This document shows positions 7,268 through 12,940 of a stretch of DNA of 13,776 nucleotides, in pieces. Source of the DNA: Muribaculaceae bacterium. Its GTDB lineage: Bacteria > Bacteroidota > Bacteroidia > Bacteroidales > Muribaculaceae. The first letter of the stretch is position 1. Each line of letters begins with the position of its first letter. Position numbers and translations under genes: made by a program. The notes beneath the pieces were generated by a model, which was not told the DNA's origin, did not search any database, and saw only the letters and a list, made by a program, of their open reading frames with translations. The stretch is from the NCBI GenBank assembly GCA_009775125.1, contig VSPD01000065.1, positions 1 through 13,776 on the forward strand. The letters run 5' to 3'.

Positions 7268-7275
7268 TACTTTTG
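7268..7275 (+). promoter_or_regulatory. Promoter -7 box TACTTTTG
   Basis: An exact TAnnTTTG lies 24 bp before the ATG at 7300, giving a leader of under 20 bases. The -33 side is poor: only TTTCGG is seen, with a spacer that is too long. Confidence 0.5.
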
Positions 7276-7299
7276 CACATATTAATTCTTTTTTACACA

Positions 7300-7668
7300 A
7301 TGGCAACAGCATTAGACACAAAAGCGCGGAGAGATTTCCTCGTCCGCGTATCCTTCCAGCCTTTCTACGGACCGCTGATTTTTTGCGGCACATCACATTA
7401 CGTCGGACTCCCCGTCTACATAGCCCTGCTCATCACCTTTGGCTTCATGGCCGCGGCCTGGCTCTGCGCCGCATGGCTGCCCTCGTCGTGGAAACGTCCT
7501 AAAATATCAATGACGGCCTATTACATCACCACCGTGCTCATGAACATAGCCTTCATCATCATAGCCTCCCTGTTCCTGCGTTCCGTCGCCCCCTACCTTG
7601 CGCTCCTCATAGCCACCCTCGCCCTCAACACCCTCCTCGTCGCCCTGCTCAAACACCCCGCCAATTGA
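7300..7668 (+). CDS. Small multi-spanning membrane protein
   Basis: A 122-residue hydrophobic protein I do not recognise. The ATG at 7300 is chosen because it lies just after the -7 box at 7268-7275; upstream in-frame starts would fall inside the promoter. A basic N-terminus (KARRDFLVRV, residues 8-17) is followed by a moderately hydrophobic FYGPLIFCG (22-30) and three clear membrane segments at about 39-61, 73-94 and 97-117, with a basic loop SSWKRPKIS (62-70). The positive charges of the N-terminus and that loop suggest both are cytosolic. It is divergent from the tricorn-type gene (138 bp between starts) and upstream of trigger factor, but each has its own promoter, so no operon is implied. 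Function unknown. Confidence 0.75.
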   Translation: MATALDTKARRDFLVRVSFQPFYGPLIFCGTSHYVGLPVYIALLITFGFMAAAWLCAAWLPSSWKRPKISMTAYYITTVLMNIAFIIIASLFLRSVAPYLALLIATLALNTLLVALLKHPAN

Positions 7669-7762
7669 TAATTAAGCGTTATTTAATTAGAATTAACGAC
7701 CTGTTAGCGGACATTAACATAAAACAAAAATTTTGTGGAATTTGCGGAATTTGCGGTTCGGG

Positions 7763-7789
7763 TCAAGCCGGAGGCTTGAGTTCCTACAA
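7763..7789. repeat. Palindromic repeat, copy of the 3892 arm
   Basis: TCAAGCC-GGA-GGCTTGA is a perfect seven-bp palindrome with a three-base loop, followed by GTTCCTACAA. The core CAAGCCGGAGGCTT and the trailing GTTCCTACAA match 3894-3919. It is a dispersed intergenic repeat. Confidence 0.8.
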
Positions 7790-7851
7790 GGCCTGTCGAC
7801 GGCGGTTTTTGCGGTTTTTTTGTTAAATTTGTTAATTTTGAGGGCGCGAAG

Positions 7852-7882
7852 TTGGCAATGTCGATTTTAAAGAGTAATTTTG
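7852..7882 (+). promoter_or_regulatory. Promoter of tig
   Basis: TTG (7852-7854), a 20-bp spacer and TAATTTTG (7875-7882) fit the Bacteroidetes consensus exactly. The start is expected near 7889, giving a leader of about 73 bases. Confidence 0.8.
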
Positions 7883-7961
7883 CACCTTGGAATTGAACTG
7901 CAACCTTTTCGAGGCCGTTCTATCCAATGCAACCCATCTGAATTATTAATCTTCAATAGAT

Positions 7962-9320
7962 ATGAACGTAACTTTTGACAAGACTTCCGATGTCACCGGC
8001 AAAATCATCGTTAACGTTGAGCCCGCCGACTACACCGAAACCGTAAAGAAAGAACTCAAAAAAATCGCAGCAACCCACGTAATCCCCGGCTTCCGCAAGG
8101 GTCACGTGCCTATGGACCAGCTTCGCCGTCGCTTCGGCAAGCAGGTAAAATCCGACGTTATCAACGACGTTGTTTACCGCGAAGTGTTCAAATATATCCA
8201 GGACAACAAACTCGACATCCTCGGCCAGCCCCTTCCCCTCGACGTGAAGGAACTCACCGATGCCGACGAAGCATACACCTTCTCCTACGAAGTTGGCCTC
8301 GCCCCCAAACTCGACCTTGAAATCAACAAAGACATCACCTTCCCCTACTACACCATCGAGGTGTCCGACGAAATGCGCGCCGAGCAGGACAAGATGATGC
8401 GCGAACGCCTCGGCTCGCAGCAGCCCGGCGAAGAATTCGAAGACAAGGCCCTCGTAAAAGGCGTGATGATGGAACTCAACGCCGACGGCACTGTAAACGA
8501 AACAGAAAACGCCATCCAGGTGCTCAACGCCATCGTAGGCCCCACATTCTTCAAGAACGCCGACGAAACAGCCAAATTCCAAGGCTGCAAGGTTGGCGAC
8601 AAGGTTGTGTTCAACCCCTTCAACTCTTGCAACGGCAACGAGGCTGAACTCGCCTCCATGCTCAACATGGACAAGGCCGTGGCCGCAAACGTGAAATCCG
8701 ACTTCGAATTCGCCGTATCGGAAATCATCGTGCTTCGCCCCGCCGAACACACCCAGGAATTCTTCGACCAGGTATTCGGCGCCGACAAGGTGCACAACGA
8801 AGAAGAATACACCGCCGAACTCACCAAGATGATCGCCCACGCCCTCGAAGGCAACTCCAACTCGCTCTTCGCCGCCGACGTGCGCAAGAACCTTCTCGAA
8901 CGCTGCGCCAACGCCGCCATCCCCGTTGAATTCCTCAAAAAATGGCTCATCTCGCGCAACGAAGGCCTCAACGCCGAAAACATCGACGAAGAATTCGAAA
9001 AGATGCGCGAAGGCCTCCTCTGGCAAATCATCAAAGGCCAGCTCATGGAGCAGCTCGGCGTGAAAGTAACCGAAGAAGCCGTTCTCGCCAACGCCAAATC
9101 CATCGCCTACAACCAGTTTGCACAGTACGGCATGACCAACCTCGGCGACGACGTAATCACCGAACACGCCAAGCGCATCCTTGCCAACGAGGAATACCGC
9201 GAGCAGATTGTAGAAAACGTTGCCGAAAACCTCCTCTACGATGCAATCCGCAACGCCTCCACCATCGACAACCAAAGTGTAAGCCTCGACCGCTTCAAAG
9301 AAATCGCCCAGGCTCAATAA
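7962..9320 (+). CDS. tig: Trigger factor, ribosome-bound chaperone
   Basis: A 452-residue protein, slightly longer than the E. coli protein (432), as is usual in Bacteroidetes. The N-terminal domain (1-130) carries the ribosome-docking signature GFRKGHVP (43-50) that contacts protein L23 at the exit tunnel. The middle (about 150-255) is where the FKBP-type prolyl isomerase domain lies, but it is divergent: the usual GDxVxxDFxG pattern is only partly seen as GDKVVFNPFNS (212-222), so isomerase activity is doubtful. The C-terminal half (about 260-452) is helical, charged and rich in Glu/Ala, typical of the substrate-holding arms. It holds newly made chains in the cytosol. The ATG at 7962 gives the normal MNVTFDKTSD start. 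Monocistronic: own promoter and terminator; no clpP or clpX follows, unlike in many bacteria. Confidence 0.95.
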   Translation: MNVTFDKTSDVTGKIIVNVEPADYTETVKKELKKIAATHVIPGFRKGHVPMDQLRRRFGKQVKSDVINDVVYREVFKYIQDNKLDILGQPLPLDVKELTDADEAYTFSYEVGLAPKLDLEINKDITFPYYTIEVSDEMRAEQDKMMRERLGSQQPGEEFEDKALVKGVMMELNADGTVNETENAIQVLNAIVGPTFFKNADETAKFQGCKVGDKVVFNPFNSCNGNEAELASMLNMDKAVAANVKSDFEFAVSEIIVLRPAEHTQEFFDQVFGADKVHNEEEYTAELTKMIAHALEGNSNSLFAADVRKNLLERCANAAIPVEFLKKWLISRNEGLNAENIDEEFEKMREGLLWQIIKGQLMEQLGVKVTEEAVLANAKSIAYNQFAQYGMTNLGDDVITEHAKRILANEEYREQIVENVAENLLYDAIRNASTIDNQSVSLDRFKEIAQAQ

Positions 9321-9340
9321 GCCCAATCCCGATAACGCAA

Positions 9341-9375
9341 AAACGTCCGAACCGCATGGTTTCGGACGTTTTTTT
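9341..9375 (+). terminator. Intrinsic terminator of tig
   Basis: AAACGTCCGAA (9341-9351) pairs with TTCGGACGTTT (9361-9371) around a nine-base loop and runs into seven T (9369-9375). It starts 20 bases after the tig stop. An A-tract on the left side (9339-9343) means that it could also end reverse transcription from the ATPase gene. Confidence 0.9.
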
Positions 9376-9551
9376 ATCCCCCGGCTCAAACCTTCGATTA
9401 TCCGCTTGCGCTCCTTGAACACGGCAGCCGGCATCGGCTCGTGCCCGTTCTTTTGGGCGAAGCATCTATACATGGTGTTGAGCACGCGCAATACACCGGT
9501 GCAAAGTCCGGCATGTCCGTCGCCTGTATTTTAGATATATCCATTTATTTA
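9376..9551 (-). other. Intergenic stretch with possible gene remnant
   Basis: Read on the reverse strand, this region has an open frame from a stop near 9534 into the tig terminator. It has protein-like composition (NTMYRCFAQKNGHEPMPAAV, then FKERKRIIEGLSRG) but no plausible ATG at its head, and it continues without a stop through the terminator and antisense to tig. I do not recognise it. It may be the remnant of a small gene or chance coding-like sequence. Confidence 0.25.
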
Positions 9552-10859
9552 CTACATGTCGTCAAGAGATAATCCTACAAACCCAACCTTCCACCCCTTC
9601 TGCTTCCTGCAAATCGACGCAGCCTTATCCTCGAGTTTATGAAGGTCTATACGTTTTTTGTTGCGTTTGACCTCGCCAATTACAATTTCATGGTCGGCTT
9701 CATCGACGGCAATAAGGTCAATTTCGTTGCTGCCATCCTTTTCCCAGTAGTTGGTGACGATATTGTACAGTCCGGTCTCTCGATAAAATTGGCGGAAGTA
9801 GCGTTCAAGAATCCAGCCGGAAAATGTGTCGTAATCAGCTCCAACCTTTTCGCGGACATAACTCAGGTTGCCAATTTCCACAGCACTCCGGTATTTATAT
9901 ATGAAACGAAACCAAAAATTTAAAAAGTTGTCTTTGATGCCATATTTTACATTGCGGCTGCCGGGAGCGGCAAGATAGGGACGATAGCGGTAAAGCAGGT
10001 CGTAGGTATTTTCCAACTTGTCGAGGTAACCCCCGGCCTCAATGCCGGTATATGACTTTATTTCCCCACGTTCGTTGAACCCCGAAGCTATGGCCGAAAG
10101 TATCGAAAAGTAACCGCCATAATCCTTTCCGAACTCATCCGAAAGCAATTCTTTTCCCTCTTCTATGAAATATGACCCAAACGACAAAACAGTGTCGAGG
10201 ATTTTTTCCTTTGTAAACGCATCGGCCTGCACCAGCTGCTCCACATATTTCGCCACACCGCCTGTAATCATGTACATCGCTAGCAGGTCGTCGGGAGTAT
10301 AGCCGGAATTATTGTCCTGCATAATCTCGCGCAATGTACGCAGCGGAAACTCGCGCAATCGAATCCTGGAAGTAGCACGCCCATAAAGCGGCTCCTTGCG
10401 GTCTTCGAAGATTTTAGTCATCATCGAGTAAAGCGAGCCACATATTATCAGGTTTATCCGCGCATCCTGCTTATTAGCATCCCACACATTCTGCATGTCG
10501 CTGAAAAATGATTCGTTGACATACTTGAAGTTTTGAAACTCATCAAACACGAGCGTGAAATGTCTTCGCTTGGCAATCTGCATTATTGCCGAAAAGAGTT
10601 TGGCCATACTTGTAAATTCGCCAAGTTCTTCACCCAACCGGTCGTGGATAGTGTCGGTAAGTTCCTTACAAAGCAGCGCCTCGCTTTTCCGTGCCACAAA
10701 AAAATAAATCATCCCATCCGCATCGTAGGCATGCTTTATGAGCGTGGTCTTTCCTATGCGCCGACGCCCTGTGATAATCGTCATTTGCGCATACTGCCAC
10801 GATGTCTCTTCAATCTTCCGAAGTGTCTCTGTTTCGATTTCTCTGTCGTAAAATTTCAT
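9552..10859 (-). CDS. AAA ATPase with DUF234-type nuclease-fold tail
   Basis: A 435-residue protein of the archaeal-type ATPase family (MNS group of STAND-like AAA proteins). Walker A is GRRRIGKTT (31-39), Walker B is TLVFDE (102-107), and LIICGSL (137-143) is the usual strand after it. A winged-helix region follows at about 245-295. The C-terminus (345-435) resembles DUF234, with a PD-(D/E)XK-like pattern: E379 and D381 in NEIDLIAVD, then E396-x-K398 in GEVK. Members are widespread in Bacteroidales and archaea as scattered, often multi-copy genes; their function is unproven and a link to mobile DNA or defence is only suspected. No signal peptide or membrane helix. The ATG at 10859 gives the standard FYDRE N-terminus. 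It stands alone with its own strong promoter; its 3' end faces the tig terminator. Confidence 0.88.
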   Translation of the reverse strand: MKFYDREIETETLRKIEETSWQYAQMTIITGRRRIGKTTLIKHAYDADGMIYFFVARKSEALLCKELTDTIHDRLGEELGEFTSMAKLFSAIMQIAKRRHFTLVFDEFQNFKYVNESFFSDMQNVWDANKQDARINLIICGSLYSMMTKIFEDRKEPLYGRATSRIRLREFPLRTLREIMQDNNSGYTPDDLLAMYMITGGVAKYVEQLVQADAFTKEKILDTVLSFGSYFIEEGKELLSDEFGKDYGGYFSILSAIASGFNERGEIKSYTGIEAGGYLDKLENTYDLLYRYRPYLAAPGSRNVKYGIKDNFLNFWFRFIYKYRSAVEIGNLSYVREKVGADYDTFSGWILERYFRQFYRETGLYNIVTNYWEKDGSNEIDLIAVDEADHEIVIGEVKRNKKRIDLHKLEDKAASICRKQKGWKVGFVGLSLDDM

Positions 10860-10893
10860 ATTATTGTAACGCTTATTACTGTAACCATTGTTG

Positions 10894-10924
10894 CAAAACT
10901 ACACAAAAATACTCGAAATTGCAA
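10894..10924 (-). promoter_or_regulatory. Promoter of the ATPase gene
   Basis: On the reverse strand TTG (10924-10922), a 20-bp spacer and TAGTTTTG (10901-10894) fit the Bacteroidetes consensus. The start is near 10888, about 28 bases before the ATG. Confidence 0.78.
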
Positions 10925-11335
10925 TTTTTACAGTTATTTTAATCAAATTTCGCACATAAAAATGACAGCCAAGATAATACGGCATATATAATCACGGCAA
11001 AGCCGTGACTCCTTGGTTAACCCCGTATGGAGGCGCAGCCGACATGCGGGATTTGGCGGAAACAAATCAATCGCGGTATCGGAGCGGAGCCTGCCGAAGC
11101 GTTCGATAATGCCAAACAAATCGCGAGGCACAGCTTCGCAGTGCTTTTTCCCACCTCTAACAAACCGGGCTGGTCGGCAATTGCGAAACTTGAATCAGTA
11201 AAAAAATTGCATTCCTTGCAATATCGTCCTTTCAGTTAAAGCATAGTCAATACATAAGTTATTACATCCTTACAGAATCAGTAAACGAAATTTACGTTCT
11301 ATTTATTTCAAAAAAATTAAAATTTGTGATTCAAA
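10925..11335. other. Palindrome-rich intergenic region, no gene
   Basis: About 410 bases between two promoters. The left part (10981-11160) is G+C-rich and full of short palindromes: CACGGC-AAA-GCCGTG (10993-11007), GCACAGC-TTC-GCAGTGC with one mismatch (around 11130), and related CGAAGCG and GGCGCAGCC patterns. AAACAAATC recurs (near 11061 and 11115). Small frames of 60-70 codons exist but have no promoter or family match. The right part (11165-11335) is A+T-rich and featureless. Confidence 0.6.
10993..11007. repeat. Short-loop palindrome CACGGC-AAA-GCCGTG
   Basis: Same six-bp arms as at 1473-1487 with a different three-base loop. Compensated arms with free loops in two distant intergenic regions point to a dispersed palindromic element. 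Confidence 0.7.
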
Positions 11336-11367
11336 TTTGTATTTTAAAAATAAATGTTATATCTTTG
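11336..11367 (+). promoter_or_regulatory. Promoter of the 133-aa gene
   Basis: TTTG (11336-11339), a 20-bp spacer and TATCTTTG (11360-11367) match the consensus exactly. Transcription should start near 11374, about 27 bases before the ATG at 11401. Confidence 0.82.
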
Positions 11368-11400
11368 CAAATATAAAACTTTTATTAAAATCTATTTATT

Positions 11401-11802
11401 ATGACAACACAACCCGTAATCAAGCCCGAATGGCTCGAAACAATCGACTGCTGCTCCGCAAAAGTGCAAATGGACCTTATCCGCGCCATTGTGGCGTGGC
11501 AAACCGACGGCTCCGCGCCCGACTTTCGCGGCACCAAGAAAGCCATCTTCCTGCTGATGGTGCGCGACCTCGACCCCACTGTCGCCGCCCACCTCGCCGC
11601 CATCAAACCGCCCAAGCGCGAAAAGCCTGCACAATCGACAAAACCGACAGAACCGACAACAGAAACCGAATCGCCCGACCCCCAACCCGAGCCTCAACCC
11701 GACACCCAACCCGAACAAGAATCCCAGCCAAGCCCTGCGCCCGACATCGTGCACAAGCGCAAAAACTCGCCACGATATTTCTGCGGCCGCCCCCTCTACT
11801 AA
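11401..11802 (+). CDS. Small protein, DUF6291-like head, Pro/Gln-rich tail
   Basis: A 133-residue protein placed directly behind a perfect promoter, so expression is likely. Residues 9-60 (PEWLETIDCCSAKVQMDLIR, then an AIVAWQTDG.APDF stretch) resemble the compact helical domain of DUF6291-type proteins, small proteins known from Bacteroidetes phages and mobile DNA; the resemblance is from memory and weak. Residues 70-115 are a low-complexity Pro/Gln/Glu/Thr/Ser tail with repeated QPEPQPDTQPE-like units. The end (VHKRKNSPRYFCGRPLY, 117-133) is basic and aromatic. The start at 11401 is fixed by promoter spacing; frames running over it in other registers are shadows. No signal peptide. It is not adjacent to other phage genes here. 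Function unknown. Confidence 0.7.
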   Translation: MTTQPVIKPEWLETIDCCSAKVQMDLIRAIVAWQTDGSAPDFRGTKKAIFLLMVRDLDPTVAAHLAAIKPPKREKPAQSTKPTEPTTETESPDPQPEPQPDTQPEQESQPSPAPDIVHKRKNSPRYFCGRPLY

Positions 11803-11826
11803 AAAAGGAATTTTTTTAATACATAA

Positions 11827-11858
11827 TTTGTTCCGTTAAAAAAATATACGTACATTTG
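11827..11858 (+). promoter_or_regulatory. Orphan promoter
   Basis: TTTG (11827-11830), a 20-bp spacer and TACATTTG (11851-11858) are a perfect consensus, yet no forward ORF follows. The start is near 11865. An inverted repeat (TGCGTGCG pairing with CGCA-TCA-CGCA, 11857-11880) begins in the -7 box and covers the start site, so it may be an operator. Confidence 0.7.
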
Positions 11859-11864
11859 CGTGCG

Positions 11865-12000
11865 CAGACCGCATCACGCAGAGTGCCTAATGGCAAAGGC
11901 GAAAGCCTATACCGGTCGGGGACATGCGGGGGCGGGGTTGCAATGACATATGAAAAGGCGTTTACTCGACGCTCTTTCTTGACTGCTTGAAATCTGGACA
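11865..12000 (+). ncRNA. Candidate structured RNA behind orphan promoter
   Basis: Forward transcription from the promoter at 11827-11858 would produce sequence with several short stems: GCC-TAAT-GGC (11885-11894), AGGC-GAAA-GCCT with a GNRA loop (11897-11908), and a G-rich run (11918-11938). Pairing of GGCGT with ACGCT around 11953-11972 is also possible. There is no intrinsic terminator and no reading frame of note, so the 3' end is unknown. It could be a small RNA or the conserved end of an integrated element. Confidence 0.3.
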
Positions 12001-12123
12001 ATAATTAAATCAGGCGGTAAATGATCTGATTATCAGCGGCTATTGGAGAATTATGTGTACTAATAGTGTACTTTTGGGGAAGTTGGAGGAAAATTACGGA
12101 AATTGAATTTGCGATTTTTAATA

Positions 12124-12372
12124 TTAGTTATAGATTTTTAATCGCGTCCGTTTGTTAGAATTTTCCGCAAAACCTCCAGCACCTTGAATTGATTGAAATC
12201 TATAATTGCAGATTCTTTTGTGTTGTTTGCTTTGTTTGAAGTTCACTCTTTCCAATGTATGCAGACCATTTAAGTTTATCCCTTGTTCCACATGGGTGAT
12301 TATCCACTTGGCTAATGACCGACATACATCATGCGATTGTGCAGTACTGAGTTTTGGATAGATTTCGGACAT
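12124..12372 (-). CDS. Hypothetical protein, 82 aa
   Basis: An unrecognised frame of 82 codons on the same strand as the cluster to its right. The N-terminal half (MSEIYPKLSTAQSHDVCRSL to WIITHVEQGINL) looks protein-like; the C-terminal half is Lys/Arg/Asn-rich and less so. No promoter is visible and 83 bases separate it from the 108-aa ORF. It may be a real small gene, the end of a decayed one, or chance. Confidence 0.3.
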   Translation of the reverse strand: MSEIYPKLSTAQSHDVCRSLAKWIITHVEQGINLNGLHTLERVNFKQSKQHKRICNYRFQSIQGAGGFAENSNKRTRLKIYN

Positions 12373-12455
12373 TATTCTTTTGGGAATTACAACGATTTAT
12401 GTAAAATGTAGTTGTTCATTTCTTATTCCTAATGAAAGAGTAGTCATCTCCAACC

Positions 12456-12782
12456 TCATATAGTCACAAATGGTCTAAGATATGATTTAAGATGTGATTT
12501 AAGTGCATTTGATGCCAAATCGAGTTCAGTGAAGCGAATATTCTTTTCTTGTTCTGAAATTTGACCGATATACTTGGCTTGTTCACAATGCCCCTTCTCA
12601 TTTTCAGTTCGACAATCAACTGCATCTTCGATTTCTTTTTCTGAGATATAGATGTTAATGCCAATTATTTTGTTTGTTAACACATCGAATAGTTTAGCCA
12701 TCGCACCAGCCTTTAGTACAGATTCGGCATAATGTTTCTGTGCTTCTTGAGAAATGTTATTTGTATTTGTGTATTGCATCAT
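12456..12782 (-). CDS. Hypothetical protein, 108 aa
   Basis: I do not recognise this protein. It is hydrophilic and predicted mostly helical, with no signal peptide or membrane helix. Residues 16-36 (HYAESVLKAGAMAKLFDVLTN) form an amphipathic stretch, the middle is Glu/Lys-rich with two cysteines, and the C-terminus (FTELDLASNALKSHLKSYL) looks like a final helix. Start: tandem ATG codons at 12782 and 12779, only five bases after the stop of the upstream 50-codon ORF, which suggests one transcript with the nuclease-like gene. Base composition is A+T-rich like the rest of this cluster and unlike the left part of the window. It could be a partner or immunity-like protein of the nuclease-like gene, but only position hints at this. 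Confidence 0.5.
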   Translation of the reverse strand: MMQYTNTNNISQEAQKHYAESVLKAGAMAKLFDVLTNKIIGINIYISEKEIEDAVDCRTENEKGHCEQAKYIGQISEQEKNIRFTELDLASNALKSHLKSYLRPFVTI

Positions 12783-12787
12783 CTTTG

Positions 12788-12940
12788 TTATTTATAATTT
12801 AGTTGTTTGTTTAGTCGACGCCTATTAGTCGTGTAGTAGTCGTAGTTTGGAGCTACTAGTCGTAATTTGGATACCATAGACGATTTTGGTCGTAACTTTA
12901 TCTTCATTTCATTAGCCATCTCAGATAGGATATTCGTCAT
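12788..12940 (-). CDS. Small ORF coupled to nuclease-like gene, 50 aa
   Basis: The ATG at 12940 overlaps the TGA of the upstream nuclease-like gene as ATGA, the classic arrangement for translational coupling, and the stop lies five bases before the 108-aa ORF. The peptide begins MTNILSEMANEMKIKLRPKS and is basic. Against it being a gene: its second half lies in a patch of TAGTCGT-type repeats (12812-12871), and no family is recognisable. A longer frame starting at 12976 would overlap the upstream gene by 40 bases and is less likely. Confidence 0.4.
   Translation of the reverse strand: MTNILSEMANEMKIKLRPKSSMVSKLRLVAPNYDYYTTNRRRLNKQLNYK
12812..12871. repeat. TAGTCG(T) repeat patch
   Basis: TAGTCG occurs at 12812, 12826, 12837 and 12857, three times followed by T. 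The last two belong to a longer 15-bp direct repeat, TAGTCGTAGTTTGGA (12837-12851) and TAGTCGTAATTTGGA (12857-12871), 14 of 15 identical at a 20-bp period. This could be a protein-binding array or simple decay of a repeat. Confidence 0.6.

Larger units (their letters stand above)
7669..7961. other. Intergenic region upstream of tig
   Basis: No gene in these 293 bases. They hold an A+T-only inverted repeat TAATTAA/TTAATTA just after the membrane-protein stop, a short tandem of TTTGCGGAA (about 7737-7757), a palindromic repeat at 7763-7789, and the tig promoter with a leader of about 75 bases. Confidence 0.65.
11803..12123. other. Intergenic, transcribed leader-like region
   Basis: No protein gene in these 321 bases. 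They hold a promoter (11827-11858), a hairpin-rich G+C stretch (11857-11990), and, beyond about 12000, a change to A+T-rich DNA. A second TACTTTTG at 12069-12076 has no correctly spaced -33 partner. GTGTAC is repeated at about 12055 and 12066. Confidence 0.6.

Noticed and set aside
7953..9491. A 512-codon reverse open frame opposite tig
   Set aside because: Antisense to trigger factor; Phe/Val/Gly-rich translation without motifs. Only its first part (right of 9376) was kept as a weak remnant.
11027..11239. A 70-codon forward ORF in the palindrome block
   Set aside because: No promoter is found, the frame crosses palindromic repeats, and no family is recognised; most likely repeat-derived.
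11797..11818. A6-GGAA-T7 after the 133-aa gene as a terminator
   Set aside because: The possible stem is made only of A-T pairs with almost no loop, so it would be too weak to terminate.
11850..11860. GTACATTTGC as a CTnDOT-type integration core (GTAnnTTTGC)
   Set aside because: The same string is simply the -7 promoter box preceded by G; matching strings occur at 7267-7276 and 7874-7883, so it is no evidence of integration by itself.
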